Shown here: piece after piece, positions 48,332 through 58,990 of the stretch
Position numbering within the stretch: the first letter of the stretch is position 1
Layout: each line of letters starts with the position of its first letter
DNA from: Solea solea
Taxonomy: Eukaryota > Chordata > Actinopteri > Pleuronectiformes > Soleidae
DNA length: 64,000 nucleotides
Assembly: GCF_958295425.1 (NCBI RefSeq)
Contig: NC_081154.1
Coordinates: forward strand, 15,602,938 to 15,666,937
Direction: 5' to 3'
Translations under genes and position numbers: made by a program
The notes under the pieces: model-generated
The model's input: the letters and a program-made list of their open reading frames with translations, nothing else
Database searches by the model: none
What the model was told of the DNA's origin: nothing

Positions 48332-50875
48332 GTATTTTCCTTCACCGATTGAGTTGAATGAGTTAATAAACAACACTTGGTATCCTTAACAAAAGTGATA
48401 AAGGAAACACATGTTATCTAGTCAATGCTTCATTGGTTGCACTCTTCACAGCCATGAATCAACTAACAGTTAATCACTAACATCCCTAAACTGAAACAAA
48501 CTAGCAGCATTAAGCCTAGATCTGTCATTTTTCAATTATGGGGTGTGTGCAGAATCCTGCACATAGCGCGATCATGAAACGTAATGGTGCTTTCACTAAA
48601 TTGCTGTCGCTGTTGACGAATATAATCACTAGAGCCATGTTACTGCAGTGCCCCTGGTACAGTAGGTTTTTGTTCCTCCTCCCATGCTGAATCATCCTGC
48701 TTTATGTTGCGTTCGCTATTGTCTGTGTTTATTTGTGTTGTCTAATTTCCTGTCTGCATTTGTGTCCTGTGAATTGACGGAAAGCAACGTCTGAATAATT
48801 AAAACATATTGGCTTAAAGAGAGTTATGCAGGCCAACAAAATAAACAGTACAGCTTGATATGAAATGAGATCATCACACAACAACTATTTCCATATCAGA
48901 CCCCTGTAAATAATAGCCATAATCCCTCAGTTGTACTTGTAAGAACACATGGGACTAACCATTAGCAATATACAGTAGATAATGACTAAAATGTTAATGT
49001 GCCTGGCGTGACACAGCAGATGTTTGTGATAATTGCCATAAATAGACAACTATTTAGTGTATTTATAGTAGAGTATACAACAGAATATAGACCACAACAG
49101 CGCATGCAGTGCAGTTAAAAACGCGGAAAGAACATTTTAATTAACACAAAAAATACCACTATTATTAACAGGTCTGTACAAAATTGGACAGGTTTTCCTG
49201 ATACTGTCTATGTGAAGTTGAAAATACTGTATATTTCAGTGAGTCACACCTTCATCACCCTCTTCATTAGAGTGATTTTACAACTTCATACAAAATCTAA
49301 ATTGGTGCTATAAAAACACAACAGCTACAGCATGCGAAATAATAATATACATTCTCGTACAAATGACTTGTTCCTTGAAATTTCAAATTATCTCTCCTAA
49401 TTGGTAAACAGCTTTCACAGCGATCCCCGAGAAAAAATCACTGCTGAGCCCATTTGATCTCCTTCCAAGCTACCCTGGCTCCAACACTAATGAGAGACAC
49501 AAGCAGGTATTGATCTTCTCGGCGCTATTGCTGTAATTGTAATGTAACTTATTTAACTCATCTGCACTATTAGAAATGGCTGCTGGTTGGACGAGGCGTA
49601 GAAAAACTGTAGCACTGAGGCTCACGTGTCTGTGCAGCGACATTGGCAATAGGCGAACAATTATAGGGATGAACTCCAAACTGAAATCATTCTTTTATGA
49701 TTATTCAACAAATCTAATGACAATTATGTGGATTAATCTAATGACTATCCCACAACCACATAAGGTGTCATAGTGTATCACAGACAGTGTTACCGGTCAA
49801 CACTTTCCTTTAAGGAAACAGGCCAGTCGGGCAAGGAATTCTGGGATATTTCTTTGTGTTATTCGCTTCAGCTGCAGAGAGGAGAGTGAAAGCTTTGGTG
49901 CTTCTAACCACTCATCCATGTCCAACACAGTTGGTCACAGAACTATTATGAAACTTTTTTTTTGCTGCAGAACTTCAGAGTGACAATATTTTGGACAGCA
50001 AAGCAAACTTTTACTTGAGGGAGTCAAGAAAAGAGACAGAGTTGGCTCAATGAACCCCCCCACAGTTCCTCTTGCCCTGGGCCCCCAAAGTCCCAGAACC
50101 ACTCCCTTGGTGAATTGTGTGAATGTGTCCCTCCACAAACTGTCATGAAAATAAATCTAAGCATGAGTGTGGTACATAATGTGACCAATTATTCTTCAAA
50201 AGATAGTTAGGGGTTGTGTCTAATTGTAGTCTTGTAATGTCTTGCTTTGCCGTTAGTCTTTCCTGACTTTGTGTCACTTTGTAAACCTCTCACTTCCCGG
50301 GAACACGTCCACTCAGCAGCTCTTGATTCTTCGGTGCCTCCGTCATTATAGTTCAAATGTGTTATTCTGCGACTTGAGTGTTTGAAGTTCTTCGCTCGGA
50401 TGTACCTAAGTGGCACAGACTTGCTAAATGAGGCAGCAGTACTGTAGACCAGCAGCTCCTGCCTTCCCTCGCCTAAGAATGCCGATGTTCCCTGTGAAAT
50501 TTGGTGCAGGAGAGTAATTGGTTCACAAACTTAACTTCGGAGTCAGAAAAGCGGGACAAAATGGTGAACATATTCTTAAAAATAATCTGTCTTAGATTTT
50601 ATTAGATGAGCCTTTTGTTAAAGGATTAAAATCCATTTTCCCCGTGTGTTTTTGCTGCCATGGTTCCATTAAGTGATTGAGCCTTCATCTCTCAGGCTGG
50701 TTCTTGGTGTCAGAGGCGCACACGGACTATATTTCATCACCTCATGCAGCCACACTACACAAAACCTAAGGTGGACAGCTGATGTCACCAACTTGGACAA
50801 ACCTGACCTTAAAATTACAGTGTGCTATGGATTTCTAGTGACACACACTAAATCAAGGACTGAGAGAGGCGAGGC

Positions 50876-50886
50876 GGGGGGGGGGG
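50876..50886. repeat. G11 tract
   Basis: Eleven consecutive G residues within the frame at 50673-50939, which has no domain. Confidence 0.9.
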
Positions 50887-53800
50887 ACAGCACCATTTTG
50901 TGTGATGCACACACAACAGCATGGAATCTAACTCTATAGATCTGCCTGAAAACTGCAGCGCTAAACCCTTTCAGGAACACCGTCTGTGTGTGTGTGTCAA
51001 ATACAATGCAAGGCAGTGCTCACTAAGCTGACATCCCTCCGCCTTCAGAAATCTAGAGCAGGACTGTGCTTGTTTTTTGTTTTTTTTGCATTTCAATAGA
51101 TGAGGTGGTGCAGGAGCTAATCGCATCTTCTCCCCAGTGAGCATCCCAGTCAATTTTTATACTTGCTCCATTAATCCTTCTCCCTTTTGATGTTGTCTGC
51201 TGTTTCTATCGAATCAATCACATACACGATGGAAATCCGCTCCCCCCTTTTACCTTCATCTTGGCCACTTTGAGCCGACAAGTAACTAGCTGCCATCCCA
51301 CCAAAAAAAAAAAAAAAAATGGGTAAATAGTAACAGTGGGTGCTCAGACTAGCCACACCGCTGTGTTCATGTATGCCCTCAGTGGCTCCATATGCCAAGA
51401 GAGCTGCCAAGGCAGTGGACAGGCAAGCTCAGTGACTGCCAGTCTGCAGATGCAGGAGCCGTCCGCTCATGCATATTAAACCCACACCACCTGCTCGTCG
51501 TACATCACACCCTGCATTCTTGGTCACAGGAATTTTAATCAACTGCGCTGACAGGAAGCTCTGCTCCACGCAGTTGAATCATTCAACTCCTCTCATCTTG
51601 GTCCTGCTCCCGCTGAGACAGGGATGCATGTCAGTGTTGCATTTCTGCAGCATCGTGCGGTTGCACGGATGTAACGTGGCGGCAGAGGGAGAGCATGTTG
51701 CAACGAGGCAGAAGAAGGGGAGAAAAAGAAGGACAGAAGTTTAAAAAAATGAATATATATATCCAGTGGTGTTTGGTTATGTTTGCATGCTGCCCACTCT
51801 CCTCCTCTTGTCCTCTCAGGTATATACTGTATTATTAAAAATCAGAGCGACGGCAACAAAGAAGCTGGTGATTTATATTCAAATAAATATCCTTCCCCTA
51901 AGTGACAGAACATTTCAAAAACATTCTTGCTCTTGACTCACACTGTCCATGTCTAGTTTCTTTTTTACTGGGGACATTTTGATAAAAAAATCTCTAAAAG
52001 ATGACAAAAAAACCTTTAATGGATTCTTCTCCCTGACTTAATCCACTGCCCTCAAGTCATTTTACTGTTGAAATTTGGAGAAAAATGAAAGGGCAAGGTC
52101 AGCTGAACATTTAAAAAATAACTTGCAAAATTGCACAGTGTGGTAGAGGAAAATTAGGTTTCCCAACTGTTTTTCTTGTCTTTGTCTTATCTCTCATCAG
52201 AGACGAGTGCTGCAGGAAACGTGCTGCGTATTCCAAGCTATTTCCAATTCACATATTTTTGGCAGGCTTAAACCGGGAGCAGGGTAAATGCTCATGGAAG
52301 GGAGATAAAAACAAAATGCTGGATTTTTTGTAAAGAAGGATTGAACCGCAAATGTGTCTTGATCATTATGGTAACACGAAAATGCTGATCGTTACATGTT
52401 TCCAAATTTATTACACTTATGTCAGCTCAGATGCTCCAGTAAGTAAGTGAAGATGCAATCAGGTGCTCATTCAGCTGCAATTTCCAGTCTCTCCTCCGGA
52501 TTCCTCTGGCAAACCGTAAACGTCTAGAACCCCTGGGTTTTTTTTTTTATTTACTTGTTTTTTTTTGCCATCGTTTTAAATATAGTCTTAAACACGAAAA
52601 GAGGCAGATGGAAACAGTCGCTGCCAAGACAAACCGAGTGTGGCATCAGCCGTGTGGTAACAGTGAGACACACATTAAGCCAAATATGTCACGTTTGATG
52701 AAACGTGTGCTGGCACCGTTCGTGGATCGTTATGAAGAACAAAGGAACTTTGCATGGAAATAAATATTTTGATGGAGATGTGCTGCGTGCATGTACACTC
52801 AGATAAGCCAGTGTCAAAGATTGCAGTCGATCGTTGTTGTTGTCATGTTATTGTTACTCATTTGGTTGTGATTGTGTTTATTGAAAAGTCAACATTTATG
52901 GGAACTGCAGTGGTCTTCACAAACCAGAAAGGATGTCATTTATCTTTGTGTCGAAAGCTTCCACTTCAAAATGTAGAAACATGGCAGGCTCTGCAAAACA
53001 AGGCCCTTCGTTAAAGTATAAAATCTTTTTATTTATTTACTTATTTATTTAAAGGGATTATACACTTGTCCAAACACACTCGTGGAGAGTAAATTCAGTT
53101 GCTTTATCATGAATTATCATGGGATAACACGACAGTTACCTTTAAAGATTACCCTGACCAAAATAAATGGGATTCACAGTATTAGGGGAAATTGAGAATA
53201 TGCTTTAACCTCTTCAAATGGCTACCTAACATCACCTCACATGACATTATTGTGAAAAGAAAAGTCTAAAAATCTATTTTAATGTTTAATTTTAAAGGTC
53301 ACAATTTGATTTGCAATACTAACATTAGGGTTCTGATCATTTGTTATCATTTTTGTTATCATATTCATGAGCGTTCGCGTTGGTAATGCAAAATGTTGCA
53401 GGACCAATGTTTTTACAGGGATGTGTGATAAAAAAAATAGTCCATGTCTTAGTGATACCAACCTTCACATTTTATATTTGATTTAAGTTCTGTCCTTTGA
53501 TGCACTTTCACTTATACAAAAATGTGTAGTACGGATCTATGATTTTCACCCCTGACATGACAGTAACCTTTTTGTAAACAGTGATACATTATTGATTATT
53601 TGGTCTCTGCGTGAACAAAACTGCAGCATATGTATGCACAGAGTATTTCAGCATAACAACAGGAAGGCTCTCACTTGTGTCCTTTCTCTCACGTGTCCTC
53701 CGCTGTAATCCAAGTCTCAACTTGGCAAAAGCACTAAAGCCGTGGAGCTCATTAAATATGCATTTGATAGAGTCAAATTTATCTCTCCAGTTGCTGGTTA

Positions 53801-54765
53801 TTCTCCGTTATCTGCTCTGTAAGTAATGATAATAATGATATTAAAGTGCGTCAGCCTCTGTTGATCATGAGACAGGGGCACTCATGCCATTTTAAGCAGC
53901 TTCTTTAAGTTTGTTCATGCCTGTCTGCCGCACATCACAGCGCTAATGTGATCTGGAGCACATGCTGCCGCGGTAATAAACATCCTCTGCCCTGACAAAG
54001 TTATTCAGGAAAAACGGAGCCACCAAATAAAAAATACATACCAAACACAGTAGGCATCACGCAGTGCAGCAAATCACGTTTGTTTCATTTCTTAAACCAT
54101 AAGCAGTAACATAGTTGTATCCCTCCTGGTGGTTTATTATGATAATTACACCACAAATTACAATCGATGAATCAGGATAAATTGTCTGTCGAGTTCCATA
54201 TGATTGCAAATGGGTTGCGAAGACAAATGAGCGCGAGCGGGAGAAATGGCATCGCCTAATAATACTCTTCTGTGTGCGAGTGTTCACGTCAGCCTCATTA
54301 CTGATTCTGCTCTTAAACAGTGAGTCTATAACGTGTGACAGATTACATTCTGACCTTGATTGCCAGATAATGCAGGCACAGGAGGATGTGTGGGTTGCAA
54401 GAAGGAGAAGAAGAAAAAACAACAACTTCTGCCACTTGTCACAGCCTCACTGCTACGAAAGCCATTTTAAAGGCTGTGAGCATTGCATTGTGGCTTCATC
54501 ACTGTCACTGACAGAGTGATGTGGAAGTGGGGTGTCAAATTATCTTTGAAAGCCCCAAAGGCAAAAAAAAAAACAACACATCACTGTACTGATAATTACC
54601 TGACAATATTCATGCTAATGCATCCTTCCTTTTGTTACCTTTAAACTGTAATACCACTTTGTCTGTGTCTGATATTTGTATAATGTGGTTCAGTTGCAGT
54701 GTGATTTCAGTGCTCTTAAAGCTACAGTATATGGTCCATCCTCTTAACCACACAGAGCCTGAAAC
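50887..54765. other. Unique non-coding stretch
   Basis: A 17-nt A run lies at 51303-51319, a TTTA repeat at about 53028-53052 and T runs near 52537 and 52559. Frames at 54057-54519 on both strands overlap and have no domain. No gene was recognised. Confidence 0.5.
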
Positions 54766-55801
54766 CGGTGTTGTTTTCGTCCACGATGACAAAATGATTC
54801 CGTTGACGCCCCTTTTTTTCATGACGATGACGAGACGGTGACGAAATGAACATGGATCTTTGATGACAAAAACATGACGAGACGTGTGTGAGTTTTCGTT
54901 GACGAGACGAAAATTGACGTAAATGTTAGTGGGTAGTTTGTCAGACTTGAAAAATGCATGACATTTCTGTGTTATTGGGGCCACACGGTTGGTGTAGCAC
55001 TCTTGCCTTTGCAGCAAGAAGACCCGGGTTCGAGCCCTGGTTGGTTCTGCATGGAGTTTGCATGTTCTCCCCGTGTGTGGGGGGGGGGATTATCCGGGTT
55101 CTCAGGCTTCCTCCCACAGTCCAAAAACATGCAATATGGGGATTAGGTGAATTGGACACTATAAATTGACCATAGGTGTGAGTGGGAGAGTGAATGGTTG
55201 TTTGTTGTGTGTGTGGCCCTGCGATGGACTGGAGAACTGTCCAGGGTGTACCCCGCCTGTCATCCTATGTCAGCTGAGATTGGCACAGCACCCCCCCGTG
55301 ACCCTCTGGTGGTGGATAAAGCGGTAGATGATGGATGGATGGACATTTCTGCTTATTGTGCACGTAATCTGTCAATTAAAACCTAAAAATTCCTTGGTTC
55401 CTTGGTTTCAAGACAGGTCAGGTGGATAGCGACGTCGCCGCCGACCCCTGGCGCCCGATTCCGCTCCCCACCCTGGTGACGTGACGCGGTTTGGTCGCAC
55501 TGAAATGCGTGGCAGAGAAAATTAAATTTTCACATCTTATGTGTGACACTTGTATGATGAAGTCGGCGTCAATTCATGAAAAAAAACTGTTGAAAAGTTG
55601 TAATTAAGAGGTTGAGATTAAAGGTTTCTGCCCAACAGCAATCTCCAATACTTATTGACCTAAATGAATTTGTTTACAGATTATACTTCTTTTTCTCTTC
55701 TTTTTTGAACTAAAACTGGACTAAAACTATCACATATAGAAATGACTGAAATGTGACTAAAACTAATAAGTGTTTAAGTCCAAAAGCCAAAAACAACACT
55801 G
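54766..55801. mobile_element. hAT-like non-autonomous DNA element with nested insertion
   Basis: The left end (CGGTGTTGTTTT, from 54766) and the right end (AAAACAACACTG, to 55801) are inverted copies with one mismatch. They are flanked by 8-bp repeats, CCTGAAAC (54758-54765) and CCTTAAAC (55802-55809), that match at 7 of 8 positions. An 8-bp duplication and a CAG-type end are hallmarks of hAT elements. The interior carries tcgttgacgagacgaaaa and ctaaaactatcacata, phrases of a common fish repeat. It has no transposase frame. A tRNA-headed retroelement (54978-55341) interrupts it. Confidence 0.85.
54978..55341 (+). mobile_element. Full-length-looking tRNA-headed SINE-like element (nested)
   Basis: The best-preserved copy of the family. 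The tRNA-like head has ggttggtgtagcactcttgc and a box B GGGTTCGAGCCC. The middle has tgcatggagtttgcatgttc and tcctcccacagtccaaaaac. The 3' part has gcgatggactggagaactgt and aagcggtagatgatggatgg. Flanking repeats are gacatttctgtgttattg (54960-54977) and gacatttctgcttattg (55342-55358), a target duplication from retrotransposition into the older hAT-like element. A run of nine G at about 55079-55088 interrupts the middle. Frames at 54941-55386 are its shadows. Confidence 0.9.
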
Positions 55802-55809
55802 CCTTAAAC

Positions 55810-55999
55810 ATCCAATAATTGCAAGAAAAACTTAAATAAAACTTAAATAAAAGGGAAATTGTTCTGGTTGTGAACACATATTATTCAGTGCCTCCTAAGC
55901 AGTGTGCACCCCCTGCTGGCCCCTTACACTGAGAACAAGTACAGGACAGGAATGCTGACACTCAATTAAAACATGGCAGCCAGCAAGGACACGAGGGAA
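55810..55999. other. Short unique spacer
   Basis: Between the hAT-like element and the next repeat. It holds the CTCF-like motif listed next. Confidence 0.6.
55906..55919 (-). promoter_or_regulatory. CTCF-like motif, minus strand
   Basis: The minus strand reads CCAGCAGGGGGTGC, a good fit to the CTCF core. It lies between two mobile elements and points opposite to the motifs at 18446 and 42358. Confidence 0.35.
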
Positions 56000-56334
56000 A
56001 CTTAACAAAAGGCTACAGTTTATTGACAGAAATTAAATACAGACGCCATATTTATGTTTATATAAGCACGTTATCACTTCAAAATAAAAAATCAGGTGGC
56101 TTTTCATGGCCCTAGAAGAAGTCTTTCACATGTGCTGTAGGCAAGGGCATTACTTTATACCAATGCAGACCACCTTGCCTTGATGGCGGCCTGAATAGAC
56201 GAACCTGTGTTTCGTGTTTGAAGCAGAAGCTCCACTTCACCACAAAGACAGATCATGTGTTTATGGATATGTGAAAGCAGAGGAGTGCTCACTCCTCCGC
56301 GGATGTCACTAATTCTTACACACTGGACCTTGAA
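56000..56334 (+). mobile_element. TTAAAGGTCC-family repeat, nearly full length
   Basis: Begins near ggctacagtttattgacaga, which corresponds to gtttattgtcagaaattgaa at 35284. It ends with ggatgtcactaattcttaca and cactggacctt, the inverted counterpart of the family's start. The terminal TTAAAGG of the left end is degraded. No coding capacity was seen. The minus-strand frame at 56155-56379 is a shadow. Confidence 0.75.
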
Positions 56335-56392
56335 CGGTATGTTCACCACTTTGTCTTGCTGTTCGACAGCTTTCTCCACAGAGCACCTAGGC

Positions 56393-56792
56393 CAGGGGTG
56401 TCAAACATACGGCCCGGGGGCCAGAACCGGCCCGCCAGAGGGTCCAATCCGGCCCACAGGATGAATTTGTTAAAATTTCACACTAATCTAAACGTAATGT
56501 CAAATGCTCCAGATACCCGTGACTAAATGTTTGTGCCTGTATAGATCCATTGTGCTGTGTAAATAGTAAATTTAGGCATGATATTGTTGAAATTGCATTT
56601 ATATTTCTCAAGAAATTTCATGTTTTGTAAAATTATCCTTCATTAAATGTAAAACAAAGGAGAAAAAACAAAGGAGTTCTTGTTGTTCATAGGTTATTAT
56701 GCTATTATTTTACTATTTTTACTGGTCCGGCCCCCATGAGATCAAGTTGTGCTGTATGTGGCCCCTGAACAAAAATGAGTTTGACACCCCTG
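56393..56792. mobile_element. hAT-like MITE, 400 bp, perfect target duplication
   Basis: Begins CAGGGGTGTCAAAC and ends GTTTGACACCCCTG, perfect 14-bp terminal inverted repeats. It is flanked on both sides by ACCTAGGC (56385-56392 and 56793-56800), a perfect 8-bp target-site duplication. Sub-terminal GC-rich phrases (cggcccgggggccagaac and tccggcccccatgag) are partly inverted copies. These ends define a very common fish hAT-derived element. The interior has no transposase, so it moved with an enzyme from elsewhere. Confidence 0.95.
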
Positions 56793-56800
56793 ACCTAGGC

Positions 56801-57594
56801 CAACTTGGCTCTGGTTGAACAAATATATCCAGTGGTAGTTTGACTCCCAGTCGCATTACCTTGGTGTGTGACTTTGATACGATTTAGTACAATTTAAAAT
56901 TGAGTTCTACTTCTAGTACGTTTTTTTGAACGTAACATGCTTACTGTATGTGCTCTTTTGCACTGTAGCCATTTTAACCAGGTCACAGTAGGAAAAGCAC
57001 ACATGTAGTATTAATGGTGGCATTTTCTTGGGTTGATGCTGGTTCACTGTCACACTTTCCTGGCTTAGATGAGCTGACCATCGCCAGTGTTAATGTGTTC
57101 TTTAACACCTGCGCTTTTCCTGCAAAAACATGTCAAAATGGCTGCTGTGTTAAGGGTCCATTAGAAGCTTTTTCACACTTACAGACCCCAGCTTTTTTTT
57201 TGTTAAGGAGAAAACAAAACGTGTTAAATTGTTGTCTTCTTCCTGCAGAAGACTGGAGCGCTGAATTGGTGTGCTTTTTCCCCCCCCCCCACCCAAGTAA
57301 CAGTTCCACTCGAAATTACACACGGCCTCACATGGCAGCACCAGCGCCTCCAATATTTGCACAGCGTCTTCTATCGGTGATGCAGCTTGTGTCTGACAGT
57401 GCAGACATAGTGCACCTCCAATGGTAGCACAGTGCACATCAGAAAACAAACAAGCTGAGCCTCCTGATAGAGCACATGCAGCACAGGCAGTTTGAACCAA
57501 CAGTGCAGTCTCTTGGCTGCAAAACACTACGTTGCGTAGGTTGAAATTTCATGGCCACTTATTTTATGATGTGTTTTGGAGATGCTCTGGGAAA
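56801..57594. other. Unique non-coding stretch
   Basis: A C run at about 57280-57290. Frames at 57014-57527 on both strands overlap and have no domain. Confidence 0.5.
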
Positions 57595-57860
57595 AGGAGG
57601 GGTTTGGAACTGCAGGGACTCACTTGCGTGAGCGCTGATCGGCCAAAGTTTAATCAAGATTCAGCTGCCACGGGGTCAGGAGATAATGTGGATAATTAAT
57701 ACTTTTCATCAGGGGTTGAAGTGTTCCCCTAAGGTTTAATGCATACGTGATGTCTTTTGGGGCCTCTTCTTTATTAACCTGCTGCTTTGGGCCTACCTTT
57801 GTGAACATATTTGAAACCATTTTTAGTTAATTTAATCGAGACGCTATAAGATGATGATGA
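57595..57860. other. Candidate conserved non-coding block
   Basis: Contains a TAATTAA core within gataattaat (57691-57700) and agttaatttaat near 57825, with no simple repeats. Inference from texture only. Confidence 0.22.
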
Positions 57861-58539
57861 CTATGCGCAAAGGTGTTGCTGTGACCGAGACAAAAAAATG
57901 GCAACTTTAAACCCCTGAACACACCCTGCAATGATTTTGTATCCCGGATGAACCATCAAAAAAATGTTTGCAGTAGAGGCCGATTCAATAAGGATAGTCT
58001 GAAGCATGAATAATCTGATAACCCATTAATCGAATAATAGCCCCTTCTCCTCGTTCCCCAAGGAAAGGGATAATGAATATCAGTCAATAGTCATGATACT
58101 CTAATACAATTAGCTATAACAATAGTCCTTACAATATCAACAGATAAAAAGTGAACAATGTATGATGAATGGAAGTTATGATGTTTAAAAAAAGGAGCAT
58201 ATTTTGATACTTCTCCAATGACCTAATGACTACTTAATTGGGTGTGCATCCATCAGAAGTGATGGAATTTACAAGGTTCCTCGAACACATCAACAAGCAG
58301 GTCAGGTTAATGGGCTGCATGTGTGGTTGCAGAAGTAATACAATTTACAGGGTTCATTGAATGCACCTCAAAAAAAACTCAAAACGTTGTGGACTGTGCG
58401 TTATTCACACGACCTCTCGTGTGTTGGGTCTTTTGTGGGTCCAGCAGTGGTCTCTGTGATGTTTCATCTCACGGAGTCTTTAAATAGTTGTTTTTGTGAT
58501 TAATCATCAGGAGAAAATCACGTGCACACACAGCAGAAG
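57861..58539. other. Unique AT-rich stretch
   Basis: No frame over 60 codons and no repeat ends were recognised. Confidence 0.5.
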
Positions 58540-58990
58540 TGCCCTTTAAGCGAGCAAATATAGCCACTGACCCATTAATTGTGCCACGAGTGCTACCAGA
58601 CAGTGGCAACCATGGCTGCGGAGCCATCTCCAGCCAGAGTCCACTGATACCAATAGCATTAAAAATGCCCTATTGGAGGTGATTAATTGGCTAAAATTGT
58701 TAATCTGTCGACCTCTGCTTTGCAACGGCACACTTCGACGGAAAAAAATGACACTTCTATGGAAAATAATTAGACAATTAATGTACTATGTTGTAGCTTG
58801 GGGCTTTAAAGCCACCACCGCTGAGCAAGGATTGAAGGGCAAATGGAGTAACTGTGACAAATGCCCTATCGAACGCCTATCACTGGGCTGCCACGGCAAC
58901 CAAGGCTGCTTGGTCTTTAGCCCAGCTCACAGGCAGCAACTGCCACCTTTAACCAAGTGCTCTGTGGGTCACCTACTATTAGTATGTGTC
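58540..58990. other. Candidate conserved non-coding block
   Basis: Two homeodomain-type cores (cattaattgtgc near 58575 and gattaattgg at 58681-58690) sit in mixed sequence without repeats. A 155-codon frame (58673-59140) runs through it but has no domain I recognise and has low-quality codon texture, so I do not call a gene. Confidence 0.28.

Larger units (their letters stand above)
47301..50875. other. Unique non-coding stretch with adjacent palindromes
   Basis: Two palindromes lie at 48283-48331 (listed separately). T/AT tracts lie near 47401-47420 and 47606-47615. Two stretches near 49960-50110 and 50420-50441 resemble dispersed sequence, but the family is unknown. Confidence 0.5.

Noticed and set aside
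55424..55500. CpG-rich patch as a possible promoter island
   Set aside because: Less than 100 bp long and inside the hAT-like element at 54766-55801.
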